NCBI RefSeq assembly: GCF_007556705.1 | Contig: NZ_VJOL01000002.1 | Span: 45,002-109,001 of the forward strand | Direction of reading: 5' to 3' | Length of the DNA stretch: 64,000 nucleotides | Source of the DNA: Tepidimonas thermarum | GTDB taxonomy: Bacteria; Pseudomonadota; Gammaproteobacteria; Burkholderiales; Burkholderiaceae_C | Shown here: one piece after another, positions 21,258-30,425 of the stretch | How positions within the stretch are numbered: the first letter of the stretch is position 1 | Layout of the letters: each line of letters begins with the position of its first letter | Notes under the pieces: model-generated | What the model saw: the letters and a program-made list of their open reading frames with translations, nothing else | What the model was told of the DNA's origin: nothing | Databases searched by the model: none | Program-made: the position numbers and the translations under genes

Positions 21258-22219
21258 GCCGACCTCCGGTGCGTGGCCGCGGGCGCCAGTGCCGCTGTGC
21301 GGGGGGCGGCGGTGCGCGTGGCGGCGCGCATGACGGCGCTGCGCGCGCGCGGGTTGGCCGCCACCTCGTCCGCGCTGGGCATGGTGCGCGACAGCTGCGC
21401 CAGCAGCGCCGGCGGAGGCTCGACCATGGGCGCGCGGCGGTCGGCGACCGGGCGCGCGTACCCCACCATGAACCGCTTGACCATGCGGTCTTCGAGCGAG
21501 TGAAAGCTGATCACCACCAGCCGGCCGCCCGGACGCAACACGTCCAGCGCGGCGTTCAGCGCTTGTTGCAGCTCCTCAAGCTCGGCGTTGATGTAAATCC
21601 GAATAGCCTGAAATGTGCGCGTTGCAGGGTCCTTGCCCGGCTCGCGGGTTTTGACCGCGCCAGCCACGATTTCGGCCAGCTCGGCGGTGGTTCGAACAGG
21701 CCCCCGTTCCTGTCGGCGACGATCAATCGCCTTTGCAATCGATGCAGCAAACCGCTCTTCGCCGTAGTCACGAATCACCTCCGTCATTTCGGCCACCGTG
21801 GCCGTGGCGAGCCAGTCGGCCGCGCTCGGGCCGCGCGTGGGGTCCATGCGCATGTCGAGCGGGCCATCGTGGCGAAAGGAAAAGCCGCGCGCCGGATCGT
21901 CCAGCTGCGGCGAGCTGACCCCCAGGTCCAGCAGCAGCCCGTCGGCGCTGGCGGGCGGCAGCGCGGCCAGCGCCGCAAAGCCCTCGTGGCGCACCGTCAC
22001 GCGCGCATCCTGTGCGGCCAGCGCGCGCGCCACCGCAACGGCCTCGGGGTCCTTGTCGAAGACGGTGAGCCGCCCACGCGGCGACAGGCGCGCCAGGATC
22101 GCGCGGCTGTGGCCGCCGCGCCCAAACGTGGCATCGATGTAGTGACCGTCCGGTTGGATCTGAAGGGCTTCGACCGCTTCGTTCAACAGGACGGTGCGAT
22201 GGCTGTGGGTCCGTTGCAC
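21254..22219 (-). CDS. rsmH: 16S rRNA (cytosine-1402-N4)-methyltransferase
   Basis: SAM-dependent methyltransferase modifying C1402 of 16S rRNA. 321 residues from ATG 22219. The N-terminus [13 protein letters not shown], the SAM loop [34 protein letters not shown] and the C-terminal [14 protein letters not shown] are diagnostic. mraZ ends 10 bp upstream. A patch of about 200 bp inside the gene (about 21585-21785) is visibly poorer in G+C than the rest of the cluster although the protein sequence remains normal. Confidence 0.98.
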   Translation of the reverse strand: MQRTHSHRTVLLNEAVEALQIQPDGHYIDATFGRGGHSRAILARLSPRGRLTVFDKDPEAVAVARALAAQDARVTVRHEGFAALAALPPASADGLLLDLGVSSPQLDDPARGFSFRHDGPLDMRMDPTRGPSAADWLATATVAEMTEVIRDYGEERFAASIAKAIDRRRQERGPVRTTAELAEIVAGAVKTREPGKDPATRTFQAIRIYINAELEELQQALNAALDVLRPGGRLVVISFHSLEDRMVKRFMVGYARPVADRRAPMVEPPPALLAQLSRTMPSADEVAANPRARSAVMRAATRTAAPRTAALAPAATHRRSA

Positions 22220-22229
22220 CGTCCGGTCC

Positions 22230-22658
22230 TCAGAAAGAAAAATCCTGGAAGACCGCAGGCATCTCGCCCTGCATCGCCTCGGCCTCCTGGGCCGCGTAGG
22301 TCGCCGCGTCCCAGAGCTCGAAGTGGTTGCCCATGCCCAGCAGCATCGCCTCCTTGGTGATGCCGGCGGCGGCGCGCAGCTCGGGGGCGATGAGCACGCG
22401 CCCCTGAGCGTCCATCTCCACGTCTTGCGCGTTGCCCAGAAAAATGCGCTTCCACCACTGGGCGGACATGGGCAACTGGGCGATGCGCTGCCGAAACGCC
22501 TCCCACTCCGGGCGCGGGAAGATCATCAGGCAGCCGTGCGGGTGTTTGGTGATGGTGAGCTGCCCGCCCGCCGTCGCGCTCAGCACGTCACGATGCCGGG
22601 TCGGCACCGAGAGCCGGCCTTTGGCATCGAGACTGAGGGAGGAGGCGCCTTGGAACAC
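22230..22658 (-). CDS. mraZ: Transcriptional regulator MraZ
   Basis: DNA-binding regulator that represses its own division cluster. 142 residues from ATG 22658 beginning [19 protein letters not shown]. The two tandem AbrB-like swapped-hairpin motifs are seen as [14 protein letters not shown] and [14 protein letters not shown], the arrangement that builds the MraZ oligomeric ring. It is the first gene of the cluster, and repeated GTGG-type boxes lie just upstream of its start (22681-22715). Confidence 0.97.
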   Translation of the reverse strand: MFQGASSLSLDAKGRLSVPTRHRDVLSATAGGQLTITKHPHGCLMIFPRPEWEAFRQRIAQLPMSAQWWKRIFLGNAQDVEMDAQGRVLIAPELRAAAGITKEAMLLGMGNHFELWDAATYAAQEAEAMQGEMPAVFQDFSF

Positions 22659-22680
22659 GGGTCAGGTCCGGACAGCGAAA

Positions 22681-22715
22681 ACCACTTTTCACCACTTTTT
22701 TGCACTAGCTCCCAC
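22681..22715 (-). promoter_or_regulatory. MraZ operator: four boxes with 10-bp period
   Basis: Read on the (-) strand, boxes GTGGG (22715-22711), GTGCA (22705-22701), GTGGT (22695-22691) and GTGGT (22685-22681) are each separated by five bases, giving an exact 10-bp period. MraZ is known to bind runs of GTGG-type repeats with five-base spacers upstream of mraZ; the second box is degenerate. The array ends 22 bp before the mraZ start codon. Confidence 0.85.
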
Positions 22716-22743
22716 TTTAGCACCAAAACCGCTCGCCCCACAA
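22714..22743 (-). promoter_or_regulatory. Candidate sigma-70 promoter of the mraZ division cluster
   Basis: On the (-) strand TTGTGG (22743-22738) and TAAAGT (22719-22714) are 18 bases apart. The -10 element abuts the first MraZ box, so MraZ binding would cover the start site. Hexamers are only moderate matches. Confidence 0.45.
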
Positions 22744-22782
22744 GCGGACTGGCCCGTTTTTTCGTGTGAAATCAAAGAGTTA

Positions 22783-22809
22783 AGGCCGATTTGCAACGCA
22801 AATCGGCCT
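22783..22809. repeat. 12-bp perfect inverted repeat upstream of mraZ
   Basis: AGGCCGATTTGC (22783-22794) and GCAAATCGGCCT (22798-22809) form a 12-bp stem with a 3-nt loop. On the (-) strand it follows the hslU terminator region and precedes the mraZ promoter; T-rich bases lie on both sides, so it may be a second terminator or a protein site. Confidence 0.6.
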
Positions 22810-22831
22810 ACAAAAATCACGAAAAATCAAG

Positions 22832-22861
22832 TGCTTGAAAAGCACCGTAAAAGCGGTGCTT
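22832..22861 (-). terminator. Candidate intrinsic terminator after hslU
   Basis: On the (-) strand the perfect 8-bp stem AAGCACCG/CGGTGCTT (22861-22854 and 22847-22840) with a 6-nt loop lies 40 bp after the hslU stop and runs into TTTTC. The short U-run makes it moderate. It separates the dksA-hslVU unit from the division cluster. Confidence 0.55.
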
Positions 22862-22900
22862 GAAGTGTGCGGCGCGCCCCGGCGCCGCCCACCCGGGCGC

Positions 22901-24220
22901 TTACAGGATGTAGCGCGACAGGTCCTCGTTGTGCGCCAGTTCGCCCAGCCGCGCGTCCACGTAGGCGGCATCGACCGTCACGGTCTGACCGCTGAGCCGC
23001 GCCGCGTCGAAGCTGACCTCGTCGAGCAAGCGCTCCATCACCGTGGCCAGGCGGCGCGCGCCGATGTTTTCGGTGCGCTCGTTGACCTCCCAGGCCATGG
23101 CGGCGATGCGGCGAATGCCGTCGTCGGTGAACACCAACGTCACCCCCTCGGTGGCCAGCAGCGCCTGGTACTGGCGCACCAGACTGGCGTGGGTCTGGGT
23201 CAGGATGGCCTCGAAGTCCTGCACCGACAGCGGCTGCAGCTCCACCCGGATCGGGAAGCGCCCCTGAAGCTCCGGGATCAGGTCGCTGGGTTTGCTTAGG
23301 TGAAACGCCCCGCTGGCGATGAAGAGAATGTGGTCGGTCTTGACCGGGCCGTACTTGGTGGAGACGGTGGTGCCCTCCACCAGCGGCAGCAAATCGCGCT
23401 GCACCCCCTGGCGCGAGACGTCGGCCCCCACGACCTCGCTGCGCGTGGCCACCTTGTCGATCTCGTCGATGAAGACAATGCCGTTTTGCTCCAGGTTGTG
23501 GATCGCCTCGGCGCGGATTTCCTCCTCGTTGACGAGCTTGGCCGCCTCCTCCTCGATCAGCAGGCGGCGCGCCTCGGCAATGCGCAGCTTGCGCAGTTTG
23601 CGCCGCCCCAGGTTGAGCTGCCCGAACAGCCCTTTGAGCTGCTCGGCCATCTCCTCCATGCCCGCCGGGGTCATGACCTCCAGCTGCGGCTGCGGCGCGG
23701 CCAGTTCGATCTCGATGTCCTTGTCGTCGAGCTGCCCCTCGCGCAGCTTTTTGCGAAACACCTGGCGCGCGTGCCCGTCGCGCTCGACATCGCCGTCGCG
23801 TGGCGGCGGCAGCAAGGCGTCGAGGATGCGGTCCTCCGCCACGTCCTCGGCGCGCGTGCGCACGCGCGCCATGGCCGCCTCGCGCGTTTGTTTGACGGCG
23901 ATGTCGGCCAGGTCGCGGATGATGCTGTCCACGTCTTTGCCGACGTAGCCGACCTCGGTGAACTTGGTCGCCTCGACCTTGATGAAGGGCGCATTGGCCA
24001 GCCGGGCCAGCCGGCGCGCGATCTCGGTCTTGCCCACGCCCGTGGGGCCGATCATCAGGATGTTCTTGGGTGTGATCTCGGGGCGCAAGCGGGCATCGAC
24101 CTGCTGGCGGCGCCAGCGGTTGCGCAACGCAATGGCCACGGCGCGCTTGGCCGCCTGTTGGCCGATGATGTGGGCGTCGAGTTCGGAGACGATCTCCTGC
24201 GGGGTCATGGCCGCGCTCAT
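22901..24220 (-). CDS. hslU: ATP-dependent protease ATPase subunit HslU
   Basis: AAA+ unfoldase that feeds substrates to HslV in the cytoplasm. 439 residues from ATG 24220, overlapping the hslV stop (ATGA). Walker A is [15 protein letters not shown] (about residue 55), the pore motif GYVG lies in [13 protein letters not shown], Walker B is [10 protein letters not shown] (about 250), and the C-terminus DLSRYIL is the HslV-contacting tail. Length matches the family; the I domain lies between Walker A and B. Confidence 0.99.
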   Translation of the reverse strand: MSAAMTPQEIVSELDAHIIGQQAAKRAVAIALRNRWRRQQVDARLRPEITPKNILMIGPTGVGKTEIARRLARLANAPFIKVEATKFTEVGYVGKDVDSIIRDLADIAVKQTREAAMARVRTRAEDVAEDRILDALLPPPRDGDVERDGHARQVFRKKLREGQLDDKDIEIELAAPQPQLEVMTPAGMEEMAEQLKGLFGQLNLGRRKLRKLRIAEARRLLIEEEAAKLVNEEEIRAEAIHNLEQNGIVFIDEIDKVATRSEVVGADVSRQGVQRDLLPLVEGTTVSTKYGPVKTDHILFIASGAFHLSKPSDLIPELQGRFPIRVELQPLSVQDFEAILTQTHASLVRQYQALLATEGVTLVFTDDGIRRIAAMAWEVNERTENIGARRLATVMERLLDEVSFDAARLSGQTVTVDAAYVDARLGELAHNEDLSRYIL

Positions 24221-24795
24221 GCGAGCACCTCCACGGTGTGGTGCTGGTTGGTGTAGATGCACAAATCGCCGGCGATGCGCAGCGCCTCGCGCACCACGGC
24301 CTCGGCCGGCAGCGCGGTGTGCTCGAGCAAGGCGCGCGCGGCGGCCTGCGCGTAGGCGCCGCCCGAGCCGATCGCCACGATGCCATGCTCGGGCTCCAAC
24401 ACGTCGCCGTTGCCGGTGATGATGAGGCTGGCGCTGCGGTCGGCCACGGCCAGCATGGCCTCGAGCCGGCGCAGCACCCGGTCGGTGCGCCAGTCCTTGG
24501 TCAACTCCACCGCGGCGCGCATCAGGTGGCCCTGGTGCTTTTCCAGCTTGGCCTCGAAACGCTCGAACAGCGTGAAGGCATCCGCCGTGGCACCGGCAAA
24601 ACCGGCCAGCACCTGGTCGCGGTGCAGCTTGCGGATTTTGCGCGCGCTGGCCTTGACCACGATGTGGCCCAGGGTGACCTGGCCGTCACCGCCCATGGCC
24701 ACCTGCACGCGTGCCGGGTCGGCGGGGTCGGCGCGGCGCACGCAAACGATGGTGGTGCCGTGAAAGACGGCACCGGCAGCAGATTCTCGTTCCAT
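24217..24795 (-). CDS. hslV: ATP-dependent protease subunit HslV
   Basis: Threonine protease of the HslUV (ClpQY) complex. 192 residues from ATG 24795. The catalytic N-terminal Thr of the mature enzyme should be Thr14 ([10 protein letters not shown]), so the propeptide is 13 residues, much longer than the single Met of the E. coli protein. The segment [18 protein letters not shown] is typical. The gene starts just 2 bp after the STAS-protein stop, suggesting transcription from further upstream. Confidence 0.97.
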   Translation of the reverse strand: MERESAAGAVFHGTTIVCVRRADPADPARVQVAMGGDGQVTLGHIVVKASARKIRKLHRDQVLAGFAGATADAFTLFERFEAKLEKHQGHLMRAAVELTKDWRTDRVLRRLEAMLAVADRSASLIITGNGDVLEPEHGIVAIGSGGAYAQAAARALLEHTALPAEAVVREALRIAGDLCIYTNQHHTVEVLA

Positions 24796-24797
24796 GC

Positions 24798-26558
24798 TCA
24801 GTATTGTCGCAGCCGCAGGGTCGCCGCGTCGTCGATGCCGACGACGTGAAACACGGTCGCCAGCAGCGGCCCCACGCCGTCGAGCTCGACCCGCACGCCG
24901 CGCCCGCGCGCACCCAGCAGCCACTGCAGCAGCGCACCGGCGGCGGCAAAGTCCACGCGCTGCAGCCGCCGCACATCGACGACGAGCGGCGCGGCACCCG
25001 CCCCCTCCGCGCCGGTGCGGGCGGTGCCACCGTCAGGCGCGGGCCCGGCGGCGGCCAGGGCCGCCTCCAGCGCTTCGAGCGCCTGCGCCGGCTCACCCAG
25101 CAGCGCGCCCTCCAGCCGCACGGCTGGCGCCGCCGCCGGCGTGGTCGACGCCGCCCAGTCCGCCAGCAGGGTCGAGACGGCCGGAAAATCCGACTCACCC
25201 GCCGCCACGGCGGTGGCGGCCGCAGGCCAGGCCGCAAAGGCATCCACCGCGTCCCCGTCTGCGTCACCGTCTGCGCCCCCCCCGGCGCGCGCTGTATCCT
25301 GCGTGGGATGGTCCTCGGGCCCGGGGTCGGGCGCAGCGCCGGGCGCCGGCAGCACCTCGGCGGTTTCGACGCACGCCAGCGGAGCGCGCCAATCAGGAGG
25401 CGGATCGCCGTAGGTGACGCAGTAGTCCAGCGCCACCAGGTCGAATTCATCGCGCCGCCCCATCAGGTGCAACACCGCCAGCCGCAGGCGCCACCACACG
25501 CGGGGGTTTTCCGCGCGACCCGAGGGCGTGCTGGCCTTGAGGCGCCGCCGCAACACGGCTGCGGCGCGCCAGCGCAGCGTGCGCGGCTGCTGCGCCCAGC
25601 CCTCGCACAGGGCGGCCAACCACTCGGCCGCTGCCGCATCGGCCGCTTGCAGGTCCGACCAGTCCAGCCACACCGCCGCCTCGGGCGGCTCGGCCAGCGC
25701 CGCCAGCGCCGCCACTGCCGCCGTGTCCAAACGCGCCGGGCAACGCCACACACGCCACGCGGGTGCGGGCTCGAGTGGCGCCGGGGCCGGCGGCGGCAAC
25801 ACCACCGGCCAGCGCGGCACGGGCAGCCGAAACCGATCGGCCCATTCCGCCCCCCAGTCCTCGAACGCCTCCACGTCCCCGGCGGCCCACAACAAGTCCA
25901 ACAGCACCTGGCCCGCCCAGTGCGCCAGCGGCGTGCGCCCCTCCTGGGCCAGCAGCGCCTCCAACGCCTGGTGCGCTGCCTCCAGCCGGCCATTGGCAAA
26001 CGACACGGCGGCCTCGGTCAACACGGGGTGGCCCAGCAGCGCCTCGCGCTCGGCCGCCAGCGCACCCGACTCGACGCCGACGACGTCGATGCTCATGCCA
26101 AAGCCGGGCGCTGGCGCTTGCAGGTGGCCGCTGACAATGGGGCCGGCACGCTCGGGCACGGGCGCGCCGATGCGCAGCCCTTGCGCCGGTGCCGCGCGCG
26201 GCACCCAGTGCTGCGCCATCTGTGCCTCGATGCGCGCGATTTGCTCGATGGTGCGTGCCTGATCCTGGCCGGGGCGCCGCCAACCGCTGCGGCCCGCGGC
26301 CCAGCCCCCTGCGCTGATGCGCGAATCGGGTGCGGTGGCCGTGCCCGCCTGTCCCGCGCGCATGAGCGCGCGCAGCTCGTTGAGCTCCTGGTGGCGCACA
26401 CGGTCGTTGCGGCGCTTGCGCTGGATCGCCGCCTTGAGCGCACGCCGTTCCTCGTCCAGGCCGCTGACCCGATCCTCACCGGGCGCGCGCGCGTGCAGGC
26501 GGCGCCAGACGCGCTCCCACCAGCCGCTGGGTGTGGGGGCGTCGGGGCGCGTGTTCAT
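24798..26558 (-). CDS. Large protein with C-terminal STAS-like domain, function unknown
   Basis: 586 residues from ATG 26558. The N-terminus is basic and helical ([16 protein letters not shown] onward) and the centre is rich in Ala, Trp and Pro. The last ~75 residues look like a STAS (anti-sigma-antagonist) domain: [20 protein letters not shown] resembles the phospho-acceptor loop but has Ala-Ala where the usual Ser lies, followed by [13 protein letters not shown]. An earlier stretch, [19 protein letters not shown], may be a second copy. It sits between dksA (48 bp) and hslV (2 bp) on the same strand, so it is probably co-expressed with them. STAS-type assignment is moderate; a role in stress signalling is only inference. 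Confidence 0.7.
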   Translation of the reverse strand: MNTRPDAPTPSGWWERVWRRLHARAPGEDRVSGLDEERRALKAAIQRKRRNDRVRHQELNELRALMRAGQAGTATAPDSRISAGGWAAGRSGWRRPGQDQARTIEQIARIEAQMAQHWVPRAAPAQGLRIGAPVPERAGPIVSGHLQAPAPGFGMSIDVVGVESGALAAEREALLGHPVLTEAAVSFANGRLEAAHQALEALLAQEGRTPLAHWAGQVLLDLLWAAGDVEAFEDWGAEWADRFRLPVPRWPVVLPPPAPAPLEPAPAWRVWRCPARLDTAAVAALAALAEPPEAAVWLDWSDLQAADAAAAEWLAALCEGWAQQPRTLRWRAAAVLRRRLKASTPSGRAENPRVWWRLRLAVLHLMGRRDEFDLVALDYCVTYGDPPPDWRAPLACVETAEVLPAPGAAPDPGPEDHPTQDTARAGGGADGDADGDAVDAFAAWPAAATAVAAGESDFPAVSTLLADWAASTTPAAAPAVRLEGALLGEPAQALEALEAALAAAGPAPDGGTARTGAEGAGAAPLVVDVRRLQRVDFAAAGALLQWLLGARGRGVRVELDGVGPLLATVFHVVGIDDAATLRLRQY

Positions 26559-26606
26559 GGTCCGCAGCCGTGCCGGCGCGACAAGGGCGGTCAACCCGCC
26601 GGCCGC

Positions 26607-27323
26607 TTAGTCGCCAAACAATTTTTGCTTGAGCTCGCGGCGCTGCTGCGCCTCGATGGACAGGCTGGCGGTGGGTCGCGCCAGCAGGCGCCCGACGCCG
26701 ATGGGCTCGCCGGTTTCCTCACAGTAGCCGTACTCGCCGCTGTCGATGCGTGCCAGCGACTGCTCGATCTTCTTGAGCAGCTTGCGCTCGCGGTCGCGCG
26801 TGCGCAGCTCCAGCGCGTGCTCCTCCTCGATCGTGGCACGATCGGCCGGATCGGGCACGACCACCGTGTCCTCGCGCAAATGTTCGGTGGTCTCACCCGC
26901 GTTGGCCAGGATGTCCTGCTTGAGCGCCAGCAGCTTGCGGCGGAAGTAGGCCAGCTGCACCTCGTTCATGTACTCCTCGTCGGGCATGGCGAGGATGTCG
27001 GCGTCGGTGAGCTGCTCCAGCGGCAGCTTTTTCCAGTTGTCGGCGCGGGCCGGGTCTTTGCGCAGCGCAGCGGCAGCGGGCGTGGCGATCGTGGTCATGA
27101 CGGGTTCGGGTGAATAGCTGGCCTTGGCCGCGCGCGGATCGTGGGTGGGCGCGACGGCCTCGGTGGTCTGCGCGTGCATGGCCGCCTTCTCGGCGCGGCG
27201 CGCGGCCGCCACCGAAGGCTTGCGCGGCGCGCGCGCCTTCGCGTCGGCCGTCCCACCGGTGGACGGCGGGGCGGAACCGGCATCGGGGGCAGGGTCCCCA
27301 CTCGACGTCGGACGGTTCTTCAC
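26607..27323 (-). CDS. dksA: RNA polymerase-binding transcription factor DksA, zinc-ligand-poor
   Basis: DksA binds the RNA polymerase secondary channel and, with ppGpp, retunes promoters. GTG 27323 is favoured because GAGGAG lies seven bases upstream; it gives 238 residues with a ~90-residue Ala/Pro-rich extension. ATG 27098 would give a 163-residue protein. The coiled-coil tip DPADRATIEEE, with the two functional Asp residues, is intact. Of the four zinc-binding cysteines only C201 remains; the others are T204, S222 and A225. A TACAAT -10 candidate lies on the (-) strand at 27420-27425. The COG0523 GTPase gene upstream makes a link to zinc status plausible. Confidence 0.93.
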   Translation of the reverse strand: MKNRPTSSGDPAPDAGSAPPSTGGTADAKARAPRKPSVAAARRAEKAAMHAQTTEAVAPTHDPRAAKASYSPEPVMTTIATPAAAALRKDPARADNWKKLPLEQLTDADILAMPDEEYMNEVQLAYFRRKLLALKQDILANAGETTEHLREDTVVVPDPADRATIEEEHALELRTRDRERKLLKKIEQSLARIDSGEYGYCEETGEPIGVGRLLARPTASLSIEAQQRRELKQKLFGD

Positions 27324-27479
27324 GGCGCATCTCCTCTGTCGGTTCGGGTGTTGCCGCGCGGTGGCGGCCGCCGGGCGGCCTCCCTGCCGCCGGGCACACA
27401 CCCGTTCGAATGGGCGCCGATTGTAAGCGCAGTCCGTGGTGCACCTGCGGTGCCGGTGTGGCGATGCGGCCACAGCCGG

Positions 27480-28556
27480 TCAAACCAGGGATTGCTCGAG
27501 CCCCTGCACCAGAATGTCGCGCGGCAAGTCGATGCCGATGAACACCATCTTGCTTTCGCGCTTTTCACCCGGTTTCCACACCGGCCCCAAGTCGCTGCCC
27601 ATGAGCTGGTGCACCCCCTGAAAGATCACCTTGCGGTCGGTGCCCTGCATGTGCAACACGCCCTTGTAGCGCAGCAGCTTGGGCCCCCAGACCTGCACCA
27701 CGGCACCCAGGAAGTCCTCCAGCTTGTGCGGATCGAACGGCCGCTCGCTGCGCCAGACGAAGCTCTGCACGTCATCGTCGTGGTGGTGGTGCCGGCCATG
27801 GCCGTGCCCGTGCCCGTGCCCATGGTCGTGGTCATGGTCGTGCGCGCAGTGACCGTGGTCGTGGTCGCAGTGGCTGTGGTCGTGGTGATCGTGAGCGTCC
27901 GTTTTCAGGAAGTCCGGATCGATGTCGAGCTTGGCGTTGAGGTTGAACCCCCGCAGATCGAGCACCTTGGCCAGGGGGACTTGGCCGAAGTGCACGGTCT
28001 CGATCGGTGCGCGCGGGTTCATGTGCTTGAGGCGCTCGATCAACGCGGCGAGCGCGTCGGCGGACACCAAATCGGCCTTGCTGATGAAAATCTGGTCGGC
28101 AAAGCCCACTTGGCGCCGTGCCTCCTGCCGCTCATCGAGCTGCTGCTGGGCGTGCTTGGCATCCACCAGCGTGACGATGGCGTCGAGCAAATAGGTCTCG
28201 GCCACCTCGTCGTCCATGAAGAAGGTCTGCGCCACCGGCCCCGGGTCGGCCAGTCCGGTGGTTTCGATGATCACGCGGTCGAACGCCAGCAGCCCCTTGC
28301 ACCGCTTGGCCGCCAGCAGCGACAGCGTGCTGCGCAAATCCTCGCGGATGGTGCAGCACACGCAGCCGTTGCTCATCTGGATGATCTGCTCCTCGGTGTC
28401 GGCCACTAGGATGTCGTTGTCGATGTTTTCGGCGCCAAACTCGTTTTCGATGACCGCGATGCGCTGCCCGTGCGCTTCGGTCAGGACGCGCTTGAGCAGC
28501 GTGGTCTTGCCAGCGCCCAAAAAGCCGGTGAGGATGGTTGCAGGGATGAGTGCCAT
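27480..28556 (-). CDS. COG0523 (CobW/ZigA-type) metallochaperone GTPase
   Basis: G3E-family P-loop GTPase, 358 residues from ATG 28556. Walker A is GFLGAGKTTLL (residues 11-21), the metal motif GCVCC ends at residue 68, SKADL is the nucleotide-specificity motif, and a CobW C-terminal domain ends the protein. Between the two domains (about 217-260) is a His/Asp tract (HDHHDHSHCDHDHGHC and more) able to bind zinc, cobalt or nickel. Members deliver metal to client enzymes, often in zinc shortage. dksA follows 156 bp downstream on the same strand. Which metal it handles cannot be told from sequence; no Zur box was recognised by eye. Confidence 0.93.
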   Translation of the reverse strand: MALIPATILTGFLGAGKTTLLKRVLTEAHGQRIAVIENEFGAENIDNDILVADTEEQIIQMSNGCVCCTIREDLRSTLSLLAAKRCKGLLAFDRVIIETTGLADPGPVAQTFFMDDEVAETYLLDAIVTLVDAKHAQQQLDERQEARRQVGFADQIFISKADLVSADALAALIERLKHMNPRAPIETVHFGQVPLAKVLDLRGFNLNAKLDIDPDFLKTDAHDHHDHSHCDHDHGHCAHDHDHDHGHGHGHGHGRHHHHDDDVQSFVWRSERPFDPHKLEDFLGAVVQVWGPKLLRYKGVLHMQGTDRKVIFQGVHQLMGSDLGPVWKPGEKRESKMVFIGIDLPRDILVQGLEQSLV

Positions 28557-28679
28557 GGCACCGAGTGTAGGCGAGCTGTCAAGCCCCTGGCGGGGCGCCT
28601 GGGCCGGCGCCCGCGCGGCGGACCGGCTCGTGGGTGCGGCTCGTGGGTGCGGGTCGTAGCCGTGGGCGCCGTCGGGCCA

Positions 28680-29864
28680 TCAAGCACGGCGCCAGAGCAC
28701 CAAGCCCTTGAGGTATTCGCCCTCCGGAAAGGCCAGCCCCGTCGGGTGGTCGGGCGCGCCGCCGTGGCGCGCCAGGATGACCGCGTCCACGCCGGCCTCG
28801 TGCGCGGCGCTGGCGACGATTTTTTGGAACAGCTCCACGCCGACCGCGCCGGAACACGAATAGGTGAACAACACCCCACCGGGCTGCAGCAGCTTGAAGC
28901 CCAGGCGATTGACGTCCTTGTAGGCGCGCGCGGCGCGCTCCACGTGCGCGGCCGAGGGCGCGAGCTTCGGTGGATCGAGCACGATGGCGTCGAAGCGCCG
29001 CCCCTCGGCCAACAAGGCGCGCAGGCTGGCGTTGACATCCGCATCCCAAAAGGTGCAGCGCGCTGCATCGAAACCGTTGAGCGCGACGTTGCGCTGCGCA
29101 CGCTGCAGCGCCGGCCCGGAGGAATCGATCGATGTCACATGCCGCGCACCGCCGGCGAGCGCCGCCACCGTGAAGCCGCCGGTGTAGCTGTAACAGTTGA
29201 GCACCTCGCCCAAGCCAAAGCGGCGCGTGAGCTCGGCGCAGGCGCGCCGGCTGTCGCGCTGGTCCAGGTAGTAGCCGGTTTTGTGGCCTTCGGCCACGTC
29301 CAGACTCAGCCGCCAGCCGTTTTCGTGGATGGTGCATTCGGTGGGGCCGTCGCCGCGCAACCAGCCGGTGGCCGGCGGCAGCCCTTCGAGCGCGCGCACG
29401 CTGGCGTCGGAGCGCTCGTACAGCCGCCGCAGCCCCGTGACGCGCAGCAGCGCATCGGCAATCGTGGCCTTGTGGCGTTCGGCGCCGCTGCTGCCAAACT
29501 GCGCCACCAGCGTTTGGCCGTAACGGTCCACCACCAGCCCGGGCAGGCCGTCGGATTCGCCGTGCACCAGCCGCACGCCGTCGCTGTCGATGGCCAGCCG
29601 CTCGCGCAGCGCCACCGCCGCGCGCAGCCGCCGCTCGAAGAAGGCCGCGTCGATGCGCTCGGCCTCGTCGAAACTCCAGATGCGCACGCGGATGCGCGAG
29701 CTGGGCGCATACGCGCCCCAGGCCAAAAAGCGCCCCTCGGCGCTTTCCACGCGCACCGTCTCGCCGGCATCGGCCCGGCCGCGTTCGATGGCGCCGTCAA
29801 ACACCCAGGGGTGGCGGCGCAGCAGCGAACGCTCCTTGCCCGCCTTGAGTCGTATCGTCTTCAT
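28680..29864 (-). CDS. Class I SAM-dependent rRNA methyltransferase, RlmI-like
   Basis: 394 residues from ATG 29864 (a start six codons upstream is possible). An N-terminal PUA-like domain (KAGKERSLLRRHPWVFDGAI) is followed by a central domain and a Rossmann methyltransferase with motif I VLNCYSYTGGFTVAAL (about residue 225) and motif IV VLDPPKLAPS (about 300). This layout matches RlmI, which makes m5C1962 in 23S rRNA, although related proteins have other targets. It is followed after 123 bp by the COG0523 gene; the gap contains a short tandem repeat of CTCGTGGGTGCGG (28627-28652). Confidence 0.87.
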   Translation of the reverse strand: MKTIRLKAGKERSLLRRHPWVFDGAIERGRADAGETVRVESAEGRFLAWGAYAPSSRIRVRIWSFDEAERIDAAFFERRLRAAVALRERLAIDSDGVRLVHGESDGLPGLVVDRYGQTLVAQFGSSGAERHKATIADALLRVTGLRRLYERSDASVRALEGLPPATGWLRGDGPTECTIHENGWRLSLDVAEGHKTGYYLDQRDSRRACAELTRRFGLGEVLNCYSYTGGFTVAALAGGARHVTSIDSSGPALQRAQRNVALNGFDAARCTFWDADVNASLRALLAEGRRFDAIVLDPPKLAPSAAHVERAARAYKDVNRLGFKLLQPGGVLFTYSCSGAVGVELFQKIVASAAHEAGVDAVILARHGGAPDHPTGLAFPEGEYLKGLVLWRRA

Positions 29865-29909
29865 GGGGGTGGATTGTCCCACCCCCCGCGCCCGCAGGGC
29901 CGTCGGGAC

Positions 29910-30338
29910 TCAAGGCCGCAGGTACACGTAGCCTTCGCGCGCCTGCAGCTTGGCGACTTCGGCCACCCCCGAGGGCACGATCTTGGCCTCGGGCACCAGC
30001 TTGCTGGCGTCGATCTTGCGCGCCACCAGGGTGTTGTTGCAGACACGGAACTCGACCCCTTTGTTGGCCAGGTCCGCCACCGCGCCGGCAAACGGTTGAT
30101 CCTGCTGGTTGGTGGCGCCTTCGAGCAAAAAGTCGATCCCCAGGCCGTGCGTGACCACCACGATTTTGGCGGTGGGGTCGGCATTGAGGTGGTTGCGGAT
30201 GTTGCCGATGGCGCGCGAGGCCTGCGGGATGCCTTCGCTGAGGTGGTAGACGACCTTGATCGGCTCGGCCGCCTGCGCCACCGCGGCAAAGGTCAACGCG
30301 GCCAACCACAGCATGAGGGAACGCCAAAGGGTTTTCAT
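29910..30338 (-). CDS. Exported DsrE-like small protein
   Basis: 142 residues from ATG 30338. A signal peptide (MKTLWRSLMLWLAALTFAAV, cut near AQA-AEP) sends it to the periplasm. The mature part, with IKVVYHLSEGIPQASRAIGN, IVVVTHGLGIDFLL and GVEFRVCNNTLVARKI, matches the DsrE/DsrF-like fold, including the single Cys of that fold. DsrE proteins take part in sulfur-relay chemistry, but exported members are poorly characterised. No sulfur gene is adjacent here; the sulfur locus is about 12 kb away. Confidence 0.78.
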   Translation of the reverse strand: MKTLWRSLMLWLAALTFAAVAQAAEPIKVVYHLSEGIPQASRAIGNIRNHLNADPTAKIVVVTHGLGIDFLLEGATNQQDQPFAGAVADLANKGVEFRVCNNTLVARKIDASKLVPEAKIVPSGVAEVAKLQAREGYVYLRP

Positions 30339-30425
30339 GGTGCGCAACTCCTGTATCAGACCCGCCGGCGGGAGGTCGAAGCAAACCGGCATCCGGTCCG
30401 CCATTGTGGTACCACGCGGGGCCGT

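Noticed and set aside
27780..27900. Repeated CGTGGTC / CGTGCCC DNA resembling a tandem repeat array
   Set aside because: It is the coding sequence of the His/Asp-rich metal-binding tract of the COG0523 GTPase.
28627..28652. Short tandem repeat CTCGTGGGTGCGG, two copies, after the RlmI-like gene
   Set aside because: Two imperfectly bounded copies in GC-rich DNA with no sign of a function.
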